Below are positions 25,325 through 33,176 of a DNA stretch of 64,000 nucleotides, one piece after another. Both the position numbers and the translations under genes were made by a program. The notes under the pieces were generated by a model. That model was given only the letters and a program-made list of their open reading frames with translations. It did no database searches and was not told the origin of the DNA. Origin of the DNA: Chloroflexota bacterium (GTDB taxonomy: Bacteria; Chloroflexota; Ktedonobacteria; Ktedonobacterales; JADMIN01); NCBI GenBank assembly GCA_021323855.1, contig JAJPKE010000026.1:62001-126000 (forward strand). The letters are read 5' to 3'. The number at the start of each line of letters is the position of its first letter. The stretch's first letter is position 1.

Positions 25325-26254
25325 ATGCAATTCCTACAGCAAACACTGCGCTCCAGAGGTGGCCTGTTTCCTGCTCCGTCCGTTGCTCTCCTGATCCTCA
25401 TGCTATTGCTGGCGTTGCTCCTCAGCGCCTGTGGCGCTGCCGGTGGCGCCGCCGCCAGCAATACGCCCCAGGCGACGTTGCCCCCCGCGACACCACCCAC
25501 CAGTGCCATCCCCGGCGGGCCGCCCACCGTCACCCCGCCAGCAGCAGCCGCGAACTGTGCGCAAGTGCCGGGGTTTGCGAACGCGGGGGCCGCCTCGGCG
25601 GGGACGGTGTTCTCCGATATCATCTTCCCTGCCAATTCCATCGGTTTCACCATGCAGACGCCCGAAGATCATAGCTATCTCTTTCAACTCATCGCCATCT
25701 GTACGCCAGGAATGAAGGCCAGCGACGTGACCAACGCCATCGCCAATAACTTGCTGGGCAATGGCTGGGTGCAGAGCGCAGGCTATCCCTATCATGGCAA
25801 TCCCGCCGCGAACTGTAATGACGCCAACTGCTGGCACAAAGACTTCCGCTATATCGCGCTGGAAGGCGCCAGCACCGCTGGCAGCGTCGCCGTCTACACG
25901 CTGCGGCTGGCGATCACGCCGTATAGCCAAACGCAGAGCGTGAGCCAGGGCGCAGGGGTGCCGCTGGAACCGGAAAACGGCAATGATCTCACCTGGTCCG
26001 GCGGCCAAATCTCGCCATCCGGGACCGCTACGTTGGTCAACATCGGTGTGACGAACTTCGATAGCGTCACGCTGAGCCAGTTGCAAAGCCTGCGTTACAG
26101 CACCCTTCCACTGGCGGGCGGCGCAAGCAACGCGCTGGTGACGGGAGATGTGTTCGCTGTTCACGATCAGGCGGGACACTACAGCAAAGTGCAGGTTGTC
26201 TCCTATGGCAGCACGCTCCAACTCAAATGGGTCGTCTACCGCGCCACCTTCTAG
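25325..26254 (+). CDS. Secreted lipoprotein, paralogue of the 23582 product
   Basis: 309 residues from ATG 25325 with GGAGGGG upstream. Signal peptide ends at lipobox LLLSAC. A Pro/Thr/Ala linker is followed by the shared domain NCAQVPGFANAGAASAGTVF ... YPYHGNPAANCNDANCWHKD with conserved Cys, then a separate C-terminal beta-rich domain unlike that of the paralogue. Unknown function; surface binding or sensing is possible. A pair of 23-bp direct repeats lies just upstream. Confidence 0.8.
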   Translation: MQFLQQTLRSRGGLFPAPSVALLILMLLLALLLSACGAAGGAAASNTPQATLPPATPPTSAIPGGPPTVTPPAAAANCAQVPGFANAGAASAGTVFSDIIFPANSIGFTMQTPEDHSYLFQLIAICTPGMKASDVTNAIANNLLGNGWVQSAGYPYHGNPAANCNDANCWHKDFRYIALEGASTAGSVAVYTLRLAITPYSQTQSVSQGAGVPLEPENGNDLTWSGGQISPSGTATLVNIGVTNFDSVTLSQLQSLRYSTLPLAGGASNALVTGDVFAVHDQAGHYSKVQVVSYGSTLQLKWVVYRATF

Positions 26255-26286
26255 CGTCCGCCGTCTGTCATTACGATAGAACAAAG

Positions 26287-26330
26287 GGCCGGCATCCCTA
26301 AAATATCCAGGGATGCCGGCCTTGTTTCCT
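26287..26330. terminator. Bidirectional terminator between convergent lipoprotein genes
   Basis: GGCCGGCATCCCT (26287-26299) pairs perfectly with AGGGATGCCGGCC (26309-26321), a 13-bp stem with a 9-base loop. TTGTTT follows on the plus strand and CTTTGTT on the minus strand. Confidence 0.85.
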
Positions 26331-26336
26331 GTTCGG

Positions 26337-27077
26337 TTATTGCGCGACTGCCTGGAAGACGATCACTTCGCTGAAGCTGAGACCATCCACCTGATAGGCG
26401 TAGCATCCGGGCGCTTGCAGGCGCGTGAAGGTAATCCAGGTGGGCCAGGAAGGTGCGGTCGCGCCGCCGCCTGTGAGATGTAACTCGTCGAGAATGGGTT
26501 CAGTCCCCTCTGGGTTGCTGTGTCCCTGGCCCAGACCGCCATTGAAACGCACGGCGTGCGTCCCATCCAGTTGCTTGCCGCGAATCAAGACCGGACCCGT
26601 ATACGCTGGCGCGATTTGCCAGTAGACTTTTGCGCCGCCCCAGCCGCTGCTCGCGTCTCCCAGCGAGGCGGCGTCCACAAATGCGAGCGCCTGCGCGGAC
26701 CCTTGCGCTGCGGCTATGTAGACGGGGCCGGCGCCGATTGTCGTGGCGTAATCCGGTGAGATATGCTGTTGCGCTGCCGTGACGGGGCATGTCGCGCCGG
26801 GCGCCACCACCGGAAGCTGAAGCGGCTTGCTGGCGAGCGTCGCCCAGACGCTTGCGGGCACCGTTTGCGTTGCCATACCCGTCGCTGTGGCGCGCGGCGG
26901 AGTGGCTGTGGCGCCGTCGCCGCTGTGTGCGCCACCCGGACCACTCGTGCTACCAGCGCAGGCCGTCATCAGCAGCGCGATGAGCAGGAGCGAACCGCCC
27001 CAGCCACCAAACCGCCATAGCAGATGCCGCGCTTGTCCCGCCGGTTCAGCCCGTTTCGCCGTGATTGCCTGTGCCAT
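26337..27077 (-). CDS. Secreted lipoprotein
   Basis: 246 residues from ATG 27077, which has GCAGGGGG upstream; the open frame reaches 27110. Signal LLLIALLMTACAG with lipobox MTAC, then a Gly/Ala/Thr-rich linker. The C-terminal domain ends PGCYAYQVDGLSFSEVIVFQ, a pattern of small beta-sandwich surface domains. No enzymatic motif. It lies just downstream of, and on the same strand as, the beta-propeller protein gene, so the two may form an operon. Confidence 0.75.
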   Translation of the reverse strand: MAQAITAKRAEPAGQARHLLWRFGGWGGSLLLIALLMTACAGSTSGPGGAHSGDGATATPPRATATGMATQTVPASVWATLASKPLQLPVVAPGATCPVTAAQQHISPDYATTIGAGPVYIAAAQGSAQALAFVDAASLGDASSGWGGAKVYWQIAPAYTGPVLIRGKQLDGTHAVRFNGGLGQGHSNPEGTEPILDELHLTGGGATAPSWPTWITFTRLQAPGCYAYQVDGLSFSEVIVFQAVAQ

Positions 27078-27106
27078 GATGTGCCCCCTGCAAGAATCTG
27101 TGACAA

Positions 27107-29767
27107 TCACAGGCCGAACGAGAAGAGTATTCCATCGAGACCGCCAACATACAGCCGGTCATCCGCGACGCTGGCCGCGCCATAGAAGAGCGCGCCAGAT
27201 GTCGTGTCCGTATAGGAGAATATCACGACGCCGGTGCTGGCGTTGCGCGCCTCGACGGTAGCGCCTTCGGTGTCAATCACCACGCCCGTCACAGCGGTCA
27301 GCGCGCCCAGGACGGGACCGCTGGCGGTGCATTGGCGCCACTTAAAGTTTCCAGTATTTGGGTCAAGGGCATTGACGCTGCCGAGGCAGTTGACGCCGTT
27401 GATAGTCGTAGCGCCACCGGCGACATAGAGCGTTGCGCCATCCCACGCGCTTGGCGAGATGCTGCCACCACCGCATTGCGGGCAGTCGCCAGAGATGCTT
27501 ATCTGCTGCTGCCAGACGGGTCCGGCACTGATATTGGCCCGGTCGAAGGTATAATAGACGCCGTTCTTGTTCGCCGTGCCAACGAGCTGCCTTGCTGCGC
27601 CGTTGATGGTTGCGCTAAACAATGTTGGCGTGTTGACGAAATCATAGTCATGATCGAAGGCGCCTGGAATCTGCCATGCGCTGATGAACGAGAGATCTGA
27701 GGCGTGCAGAGCCACCATTGCAGCAGTATATGGCTCGGTGTTTCTACAGATGTTGTTCGGGTTGCCGGTGGCAATATAGAGGATGCCGGTTGCCGTATCA
27801 ATGGTGGGTGAGCCGGTGATACCACCGCCGGTACAGCCATTCGGCACAACATTGAAGGTGTTCTGAATCTGCCCGGTGCTGGCGCTCAACTGGATGAGTT
27901 GCCCCTGCACCAGCGGGCAATCACCAAAAGAAGCCATGCCGATGTAGATAGAGCCGTTATAGAGCGCAGCCGACCCCCAGATGAAATCGCCGGTCGAGGG
28001 GTGATTGTTTGCGGCCAGCGAGGTTGACCAGAGTGTTGCGCCGGTCGTTGCATTGAAGGCATAGAGCGTGTTATTGCCGCCAGCAACGAAGATTGCCGGC
28101 GTCGCGCCGATGCTGCCGATGGTGGCGGTGCTGGCGACGCCGACCGTCGAAGGTGTACAACTGGGGTCTTGCGTCTGCCCAACTTGCGCCGTCCAGATGT
28201 CCTGGCCGGAGAGGTTGGTCGCATGGAATGTGCCGTCCCATGATCCCCAGTAGATGATGCCATTGGCTTCAACCGGCTGGACCGTTATCCCAGTGACGCC
28301 GTTCGCCGTGCTGGCCTGCGTCTTCCATTTGAGATGCAGGTTCGGGAAGGTTGTCGCGTTGAGGGCCGTCTCCGCGCCGTTGAAGCCAGTACGTGCATTG
28401 TTGCCGAGATAGGTTGTCCAGTTTGGCGAATTCGAGGGAGGTGTAGGCGATGGCGTCGGCGTCGGCGTGGAATTCGAGGCAGCAACCGCCTGTACCGAGA
28501 AGATGTGCAAGGCCCCGGGCGCGGCGCTGGTGGGCAGCGTGACGCGCGCCAGCGTCTTGCCCGCCATCAGCGCCACCGCCGTATAGAAGACATAGGTCGT
28601 CACTGTCTGGGTTCCACCGCTCTTCGTATCGCGGTACTTCGTTGCGGCGGCGACGCTTTCGCCAGGCAGCAGATGCTCTTTACCAGCGCCCAACGTCCAA
28701 TCGCTAAAAGCCAGGATGAATGTCTGCGTGGTGCCGTCGCTATAGGTTAGTGTTGCCGTGCCGGAGGCGTCTCCACCAGAGGCCGCGCCCAGAAACGCTA
28801 GCGTTCCGCCACTCCCTGCAACAGCGGCTGACAATATCTGACCTGCCGCTTGCCAGTTATCGGGTACACCGGCGATGACGTTGGGCCATTGGAAACTGAT
28901 ACCATTCACCGTCACCCGGCTGCCGGAGCCAAAGCCATCGGCGCGTAGCAAAGAGTTTGAATAGCTGTAAATGCCGCCATCGAAGTTGGCGCTGGTGGCC
29001 GCGCCGTCGCGCGGGCTGATGGCTTCATTGTTGCCCGGTAGGGCTACCCCCTGCACTGCAAAGATATGTAACTGGCCATGCGAGACGCTGCTGGGCAATG
29101 TGACCCGTATCAACGTCTTGCCAGCGGTGGTCGTCACCGCTGTGTAGAACACATACGTCTTGACCGTCTGGCGTCCGCCGCTCGCCGAATCACGATAGCT
29201 GGTGACGGCGGCAACGCTTTCACCGGGCAGGAGGCCGCTCTTGCCAGCGTTCAGCGTCCAATCGCTGAAGGTGAGCGTTACGCTTTGTGTCGAGCCGTCG
29301 CTATAGGTCAGCGTCGCCGTGCCAGATGATCCGGAAGCAACGCCGCCGGAGACCGCGCCCAGGAAGCCCAGCGTGCTACCGCTGCCCAGCGTCACCGGTA
29401 GCGCCTGCCCGGACGCCAGCCAGTTATCAGGAATGCCGGCGGTGACGGTCGGCCACTGGAAACTGACGCCATTCACCGTCACATTCGCGCCGGGAGCAAA
29501 GCCAACGGACTGAAGCGCAGCGCCGGAGTAGCTATACCCTCCACCGTCGAAGTTGGCGCTGGTGGCCGCGCCATCACGCGGGCTGATCCCCTCGTTGCTG
29601 AAGGGGGCTGTCGCGGCGTTGGCGCTGAACGACGAGCTGGCAAACGTCGCAATTCCGACGATACCAGCAGTGCAAACAATCGTACTCATCAACAGAAGCA
29701 AACCGGCGCGCACGCGCAGGCGACGCCGTAACAACAACCATTTCCCCGCCACAGCCACATTCTCCAC
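27107..29767 (-). CDS. Secreted PQQ-type beta-propeller with two tandem beta-sandwich domains
   Basis: 886 residues. A signal peptide (RRRLRVRAGLLLLMSTIVC and onward) ends near residue 50. Two homologous modules follow, about 58-241 and 247-429, each starting ISPRDGAATSANFDGG and containing VNGVSFQWP, LTYSDGST and VKTYVFYTAV. This resembles the NPCBM-like or GH92-associated sandwich seen in secreted actinobacterial proteins. After a Pro/Thr linker, residues 449-886 form a PQQ-repeat beta-propeller: NWTTYLGNNARTGFNG, then repeated LYAFNATTGATLWS blades. No catalytic PQQ-dehydrogenase motif is seen, so binding or scaffold function is more likely than oxidation. Confidence 0.85.
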   Translation of the reverse strand: MENVAVAGKWLLLRRRLRVRAGLLLLMSTIVCTAGIVGIATFASSSFSANAATAPFSNEGISPRDGAATSANFDGGGYSYSGAALQSVGFAPGANVTVNGVSFQWPTVTAGIPDNWLASGQALPVTLGSGSTLGFLGAVSGGVASGSSGTATLTYSDGSTQSVTLTFSDWTLNAGKSGLLPGESVAAVTSYRDSASGGRQTVKTYVFYTAVTTTAGKTLIRVTLPSSVSHGQLHIFAVQGVALPGNNEAISPRDGAATSANFDGGIYSYSNSLLRADGFGSGSRVTVNGISFQWPNVIAGVPDNWQAAGQILSAAVAGSGGTLAFLGAASGGDASGTATLTYSDGTTQTFILAFSDWTLGAGKEHLLPGESVAAATKYRDTKSGGTQTVTTYVFYTAVALMAGKTLARVTLPTSAAPGALHIFSVQAVAASNSTPTPTPSPTPPSNSPNWTTYLGNNARTGFNGAETALNATTFPNLHLKWKTQASTANGVTGITVQPVEANGIIYWGSWDGTFHATNLSGQDIWTAQVGQTQDPSCTPSTVGVASTATIGSIGATPAIFVAGGNNTLYAFNATTGATLWSTSLAANNHPSTGDFIWGSAALYNGSIYIGMASFGDCPLVQGQLIQLSASTGQIQNTFNVVPNGCTGGGITGSPTIDTATGILYIATGNPNNICRNTEPYTAAMVALHASDLSFISAWQIPGAFDHDYDFVNTPTLFSATINGAARQLVGTANKNGVYYTFDRANISAGPVWQQQISISGDCPQCGGGSISPSAWDGATLYVAGGATTINGVNCLGSVNALDPNTGNFKWRQCTASGPVLGALTAVTGVVIDTEGATVEARNASTGVVIFSYTDTTSGALFYGAASVADDRLYVGGLDGILFSFGL

Positions 29768-29936
29768 CCAAATTTTTCTGCTGCATCTTTGTATGCGTTG
29801 TATGCAAGACGATCTCAGCCGTTATCAGCCACGAAAATTAGGAGCCAGAAGCTAAGCAATAGTACGTGCTTTCAGCCAGGTACGCATATTGACGGAGTGA
29901 GCGGTGGCGGTGGCCAGGCGAGTTCCCGGCTCCCCC

Positions 29937-29965
29937 TTGCGCCAGACGCACGCATGTGTTACACT
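29937..29965 (+). promoter_or_regulatory. Candidate promoter for the tRNA-Ala gene
   Basis: TTGCGC at 29937-29942, 17-bp spacer, TACACT at 29960-29965; the tRNA starts 56 bp after the -10 box. Confidence 0.45.
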
Positions 29966-30020
29966 ATCCAGGCCGGTGATTTCCGCGCGAGCGGGATGGC
30001 CGGATAGGTGCAACTCGTAT

Positions 30021-30096
30021 GGGCCTGTGGCGCAGCTGGGAGCGCGTCTGCATGGCATGCAGAAGGTCAGGGGTTCGAGTCCCCTCAGGTCCACCA
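30021..30096 (+). tRNA. tRNA-Ala, anticodon GGC
   Basis: 76 nt with encoded CCA. Acceptor GGGCCTG pairs with CAGGTCC, followed by discriminator A and CCA. The anticodon stem TCTGC/GCAGA closes the loop ATGGCAT, giving anticodon GGC at 34-36. T arm AGGGG-TTCGAGT-CCCCT. A perfect hairpin terminator follows within 5 bp. Confidence 0.97.
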
Positions 30097-30100
30097 CACT

Positions 30101-30137
30101 CATGCCGCCTGATGTCAGGCGGCATGTTTCTTTTCTC
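30101..30137 (+). terminator. Rho-independent terminator after tRNA-Ala
   Basis: CATGCCGCCT-GATGTC-AGGCGGCATG, a perfect 10-bp stem (30101-30126), followed by TTTCTTTTCTCC. Confidence 0.92.
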
Positions 30138-30290
30138 CTTGTTTCTTTTCTCATAGAGCGGTATTCCCCATTTTTCTTCCAGAATAGTTCGAGCAGAAAA
30201 CAGAACATCCGTCACTCAGTCATAGGACTATGATGGGAGTGCCTTTCAGTCGCTTTCCGGAAAAATCAGTAGAAACACGAGGAACCCGCC

Positions 30291-32018
30291 ATGTTTGACA
30301 CCTTACCGCCGTTACCCGCCGACGCTGCCACCTTCAGCACATGGACCTGGGAGCAGATCGCCCCCTATTACGCCGACCTCACCGCCAGGCCGCTGACCGC
30401 CGCCAACGTCGCGGACTGGCTGGCGGACTGGACCCAACTCGGCGCGCTGATTGACGAGGTGAACACCCGCTTTAGCATCGCCACCACCGTCAACACCGCC
30501 GATGAGGAGAGTGAACGGCGCTATCGTGTCTACCTCGATGAGATTGTGCCCAAAGCAACCGAAGCCGAGCAGGAGGTTAAGCAGAAGCTGATCGCCAGCG
30601 GATTGGAGCCGGAGGGCTTTGCGGTGCCGCTGCGCAAGCTGCGCACCGATGCTGCGCTCTACCGCGAGGTCAACCTGCCGTTGCTGGCGGAGGCGCGCAA
30701 ACAATCACTCGAATACGACAAAATCTCCGGCGCGCGCACCGTCACCTGGGAGGGAGAGGAGATTCCCTGGGTGCAACTCTGGTCTGTGCTGGAAGACCCC
30801 GACCGCGAGCGCCGCGAACGCGCCTGGCGCCTGCTGAGCGCCCGCGTTTTGCAGGATACGGAGCCGTTGACTGACCTCTGGCGCCGGATGATGGCAACAC
30901 GCAGCCAGATCGCCCAGAACGCCGGTTATGCGGATTATCGCGCCTATCGCTGGCAGCAACTCTATCGTTTCGACTACACGCCAGACGATGCGAAGCAATT
31001 CAACGCCGCCATCGAAGAAGTGGTGGTGCCTGCGGCGCAGCGCCTCTATGCAAAACGCCGCCAGAAGCTCGGCGTGGAAACCTTGCGCGTATGGGATGTG
31101 TATGTAGACCCTTCCGGACGCCCGCCGTTGCATCCCTACACAACCATCGAGGAGTTGGAGACGAAAACCTCGGCAGTCTTCCATGCGGTTGATCCGCAAC
31201 TTGGCGATTATTTCGAGACGATGCGCCGCGAGCATCTGCTGGACCTGGAGACGCGCAAGAACAAGGCGAGCGGCGGCTACTCACTCGGCTTCAGTGTGAC
31301 TCGACGCCCGTTCATCTTCACCAACGCCATCGGCACGCATGAGGATGTGCAAACGCTCCTGCATGAGGGCGGCCATGCCTTTCACACCTTCGAGGTGGCG
31401 CGCCTGCCCTACCTGCAACAGCGATTGGAGCAGATGGTGCCAATGGAGTTCGCAGAGGTGGCCTCGATGGGCATGGAACTGCTGGGGTCGCCCTACCTCA
31501 CCACGCACTACGGCGCGTTTTACACGGAGGCGGAGGCGGCGCGCGCCAGACGTGACCATCTGCAAGGCATCATCACCTTCTGGCCGTATATGGCGATGAT
31601 AGACGGCTTGCAGCATTGGATCTATGAGCATCCAGCAGAGGCGGCGGACCTGGCGCGCTGCGATGAGCATTGGTTGGAGCTATCGCAGCGTTTCCAGCCG
31701 CATCTCGATTGGAGCGGACTGGAAGCTGAGCGGCGGTCCTTCTGGCATCAGCAATCGCACGTTTTTCAGGATCCGTTCTATTACATCGAGTATGGCATGG
31801 CGCAGCTTGGCGCCGTGCAGGTCTGGGCCAATGCGTTGCGCGACCAGCAGGGCGCGGTGGCGGCCTACCGGCGGGCGCTGGCCCTCGGCGGCACGGCGAC
31901 GCTGCCAGAACTTTATGCCGCCGCCAATGCGAAGTTCGCATTCGACGCCGACACCCTGCGCATGGCGGTCGAATTGGTCGAGCGGACGCTGGAAGAATTG
32001 GAGCCGCTGGCGGAGTAG
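30291..32018 (+). CDS. M3-family oligoendopeptidase, copy 2 (intact)
   Basis: 575 residues starting MFDTLPPLPADAATFSTWTW, the intact counterpart of the interrupted copy at 14003-15724. The zinc-binding HEGGH is in LLHEGGHAFHTFEVARLPYL, with EFAEVASMGMELLGSPYL downstream supplying the third ligand. A cytoplasmic metallopeptidase degrading oligopeptides. The C-terminal 40 codons are nearly identical in DNA to copy 1 although the rest has diverged. The TAG stop overlaps the end of a hairpin repeat. Confidence 0.92.
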   Translation: MFDTLPPLPADAATFSTWTWEQIAPYYADLTARPLTAANVADWLADWTQLGALIDEVNTRFSIATTVNTADEESERRYRVYLDEIVPKATEAEQEVKQKLIASGLEPEGFAVPLRKLRTDAALYREVNLPLLAEARKQSLEYDKISGARTVTWEGEEIPWVQLWSVLEDPDRERRERAWRLLSARVLQDTEPLTDLWRRMMATRSQIAQNAGYADYRAYRWQQLYRFDYTPDDAKQFNAAIEEVVVPAAQRLYAKRRQKLGVETLRVWDVYVDPSGRPPLHPYTTIEELETKTSAVFHAVDPQLGDYFETMRREHLLDLETRKNKASGGYSLGFSVTRRPFIFTNAIGTHEDVQTLLHEGGHAFHTFEVARLPYLQQRLEQMVPMEFAEVASMGMELLGSPYLTTHYGAFYTEAEAARARRDHLQGIITFWPYMAMIDGLQHWIYEHPAEAADLARCDEHWLELSQRFQPHLDWSGLEAERRSFWHQQSHVFQDPFYYIEYGMAQLGAVQVWANALRDQQGAVAAYRRALALGGTATLPELYAAANAKFAFDADTLRMAVELVERTLEELEPLAE

Positions 32019-32064
32019 ACCTCACCCCCGGCCTGCGAGCGCTCCTCTCCCGCGAGGAGAGGGG
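32016..32064 (-). repeat. A element at the stop codon of the M3 peptidase gene
   Basis: Starts with the gene's own stop TAG (TAGACCTCACCCCC) and ends in CTCCTCTCCCGCGAGGAGAG plus GGG. Confidence 0.85.
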
Positions 32065-32166
32065 ACCGTGGGCGAGACTGAAGCGCCGTTTGGCCACGCT
32101 TCATCTCTCATTGTGGGGAACGCGCGCCATGAGACGCACGCCACCAGCGCAATACGTTGGCACACG

Positions 32167-32208
32167 GCCCCTCTCCTCGCGGGAGAGGGGGTAGGGGGTG
32201 GGGTCTCA
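32167..32208 (+). repeat. A element at the stop codon of the DUF559 gene
   Basis: CCCCTCTCCTCGCGGGAGAG followed by the G-rich arm GTAGGGGGTGGGGTCTCA. Read on the minus strand the arm starts TGAGACCCC, and its TGA is the DUF559 stop codon. Confidence 0.85.
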
Positions 32209-32526
32209 CCCACACACCTGGATGATGCGTGTGAGGACGGCGGGCAGGTGGTGAAGCACCTCGTCATTGGAGACACGCAGGATAGTCAGCCCATGCGCGG
32301 CAAGCACCGCATCACGCTCCTGGTCATACTCCGGCTGCTGCGCGTGAATACTTCCGTCTACTTCAATGACGAGCCGGGCAGAGTGGCAATAGAAATCTAC
32401 GATGAAGCCAGCAATAATTTGTTGACGGCGAAAGATGAGTCCTCGACGGCGCAGGTGCCGGAGCGCATCCCAGAGTTTGCGCTCCGCTGGCGTCATCTCT
32501 TGGCGCAGTTCACGCGCCCGCTGCAC
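32206..32526 (-). CDS. DUF559 endonuclease-like protein
   Basis: 106 residues, a complete DUF559 domain related to very-short-patch repair (Vsr) endonucleases: ELRQEMTPAERKLWDALRHL, RRQQIIAGFIVDFYCHSARL and VIEVDGSIHAQ with the likely metal ligands Asp and Glu-x-Asp. Biochemical role of DUF559 is not settled; many copies sit near mobile or R-M genes. It lies in a repeat-rich stretch next to the large R-M enzyme, with a 25-bp tandem duplication immediately upstream of its start. Confidence 0.88.
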   Translation of the reverse strand: MQRARELRQEMTPAERKLWDALRHLRRRGLIFRRQQIIAGFIVDFYCHSARLVIEVDGSIHAQQPEYDQERDAVLAAHGLTILRVSNDEVLHHLPAVLTRIIQVCG

Positions 32527-32532
32527 TTTGAT

Positions 32533-32588
32533 GGATGAGACCGCCTGCCCCTTGACGGGATGAGACCGCCTGCCCCTTGACGGGATGA
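32533..32588. repeat. 25-bp tandem repeat (2.2 copies)
   Basis: GGATGAGACCGCCTGCCCCT followed by TGACG occurs at 32533 and 32558, with a partial third unit at 32583. It lies directly upstream of the DUF559 gene on the minus strand. Confidence 0.85.
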
Positions 32589-32616
32589 AACTCCGGCTCT
32601 GGTTCTTTGCGGCGCA

Positions 32617-32655
32617 TAGACCTCACCCCCTACCCCCTCTCCCATAGGAGAGGGG
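32617..32655 (-). repeat. A element
   Basis: AGACCTCACCCCCTACCCCC followed by TCTCCCATAGGAGAGGGG. No gene boundary is recognised at this copy. Confidence 0.8.
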
Positions 32656-32690
32656 CCGCTAGCCAAAGTGGTTCAATAGTAGCATATGGA

Positions 32691-32812
32691 GAGACCTCAC
32701 CCCACGGTCCCCACTTCTCCGCATAGCTACCAGCCCCCATTCACCACGACACCTGCCCCACGGTCCCCTCTCCTCGCGGGAGAGGGGTGGCCGCAGGCCG
32801 GGGTGAGGTCTC
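32691..32812. repeat. One partial and one complete A element
   Basis: GAGACCTCACCCCACGGTCC (partial, from 32691) and a full copy at 32761-32812 with hairpin CCCCTCTCCTCGCGGGAGAG and arm ending GGGGTGAGGTCTCC. Together with 32617 and 32966 they make a cluster of A elements. Confidence 0.75.
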
Positions 32813-32862
32813 CACCAGGAGCAAGATGCTCATCGTAGGTCAAGGTGGTCATTCACCTGGGA

Positions 32863-32898
32863 TGAACATCTTGCCCTTTCATGAACATCTTGCCCTTA
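32863..32898. repeat. 19-bp tandem repeat
   Basis: ATGAACATCTTGCCCTT at 32863-32879 and again at 32882-32898. An imperfect inverted copy (AGCAAGATGCTCAT) lies near 32821. Confidence 0.75.
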
Positions 32899-32965
32899 TT
32901 GGCCGCTTTGCTGATGCTCACTTTCGTTACAGGCAACGGTTTCCCTTCATCGTATCGCCTCGCTC

Positions 32966-33017
32966 ACGGTCCCCTCTCCTATGGGAGAGGGGTGCCCGAA
33001 GGGCGGGGTGAGGTCTC
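32966..33017 (+). repeat. A element read through by the R-M enzyme frame
   Basis: CCCCTCTCCTATGGGAGAGG followed by an arm ending GGGGTGAGGTCTCC. On the minus strand it is in frame with the conserved C-terminus of the R-M enzyme and would encode VETSPRPSGTPLP and a TAG. Confidence 0.8.
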
Positions 33018-33176
33018 CACCCCGCGCAGCCCCTCCACCAGCCGCACCGTCTCCACGCTGACGCTGAGAACACGCCCGATCAGCCGCACGATATATTCTT
33101 CGCCCTCCGGCCCTGGACCCTGCCGGTTGGGGTCGCTGGTGATGCCACTGCGCTTATCGGTGCTGACCTGATACTA
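32979..33176 (-). other. Conserved C-terminal tail of the R-M enzyme beyond an amber codon
   Basis: After the TAG at 33176-33174 the same frame continues YQVSTDKRSGITSDPNRQGP, then EYIVRLIGRVLSVSVETVRL, to a TAG at 32981-32979. Related type ISP proteins normally read WVLDQY at this point, so TAG replaces a Gln codon (CAG). The family-like tail is therefore cut off by one base change. Confidence 0.8.

Noticed and set aside
25403..26284. 293-residue minus-strand frame
   Set aside because: Antisense to a clear lipoprotein gene and crosses the terminator; composition is shadow-like.
14051..33176. Amber codon recoding (TAG as an amino acid) to explain both interruptions
   Set aside because: TAG is used as the normal stop of several intact genes here (for example mmsA and the 30291 peptidase), and the expected residues differ (Trp and Gln).
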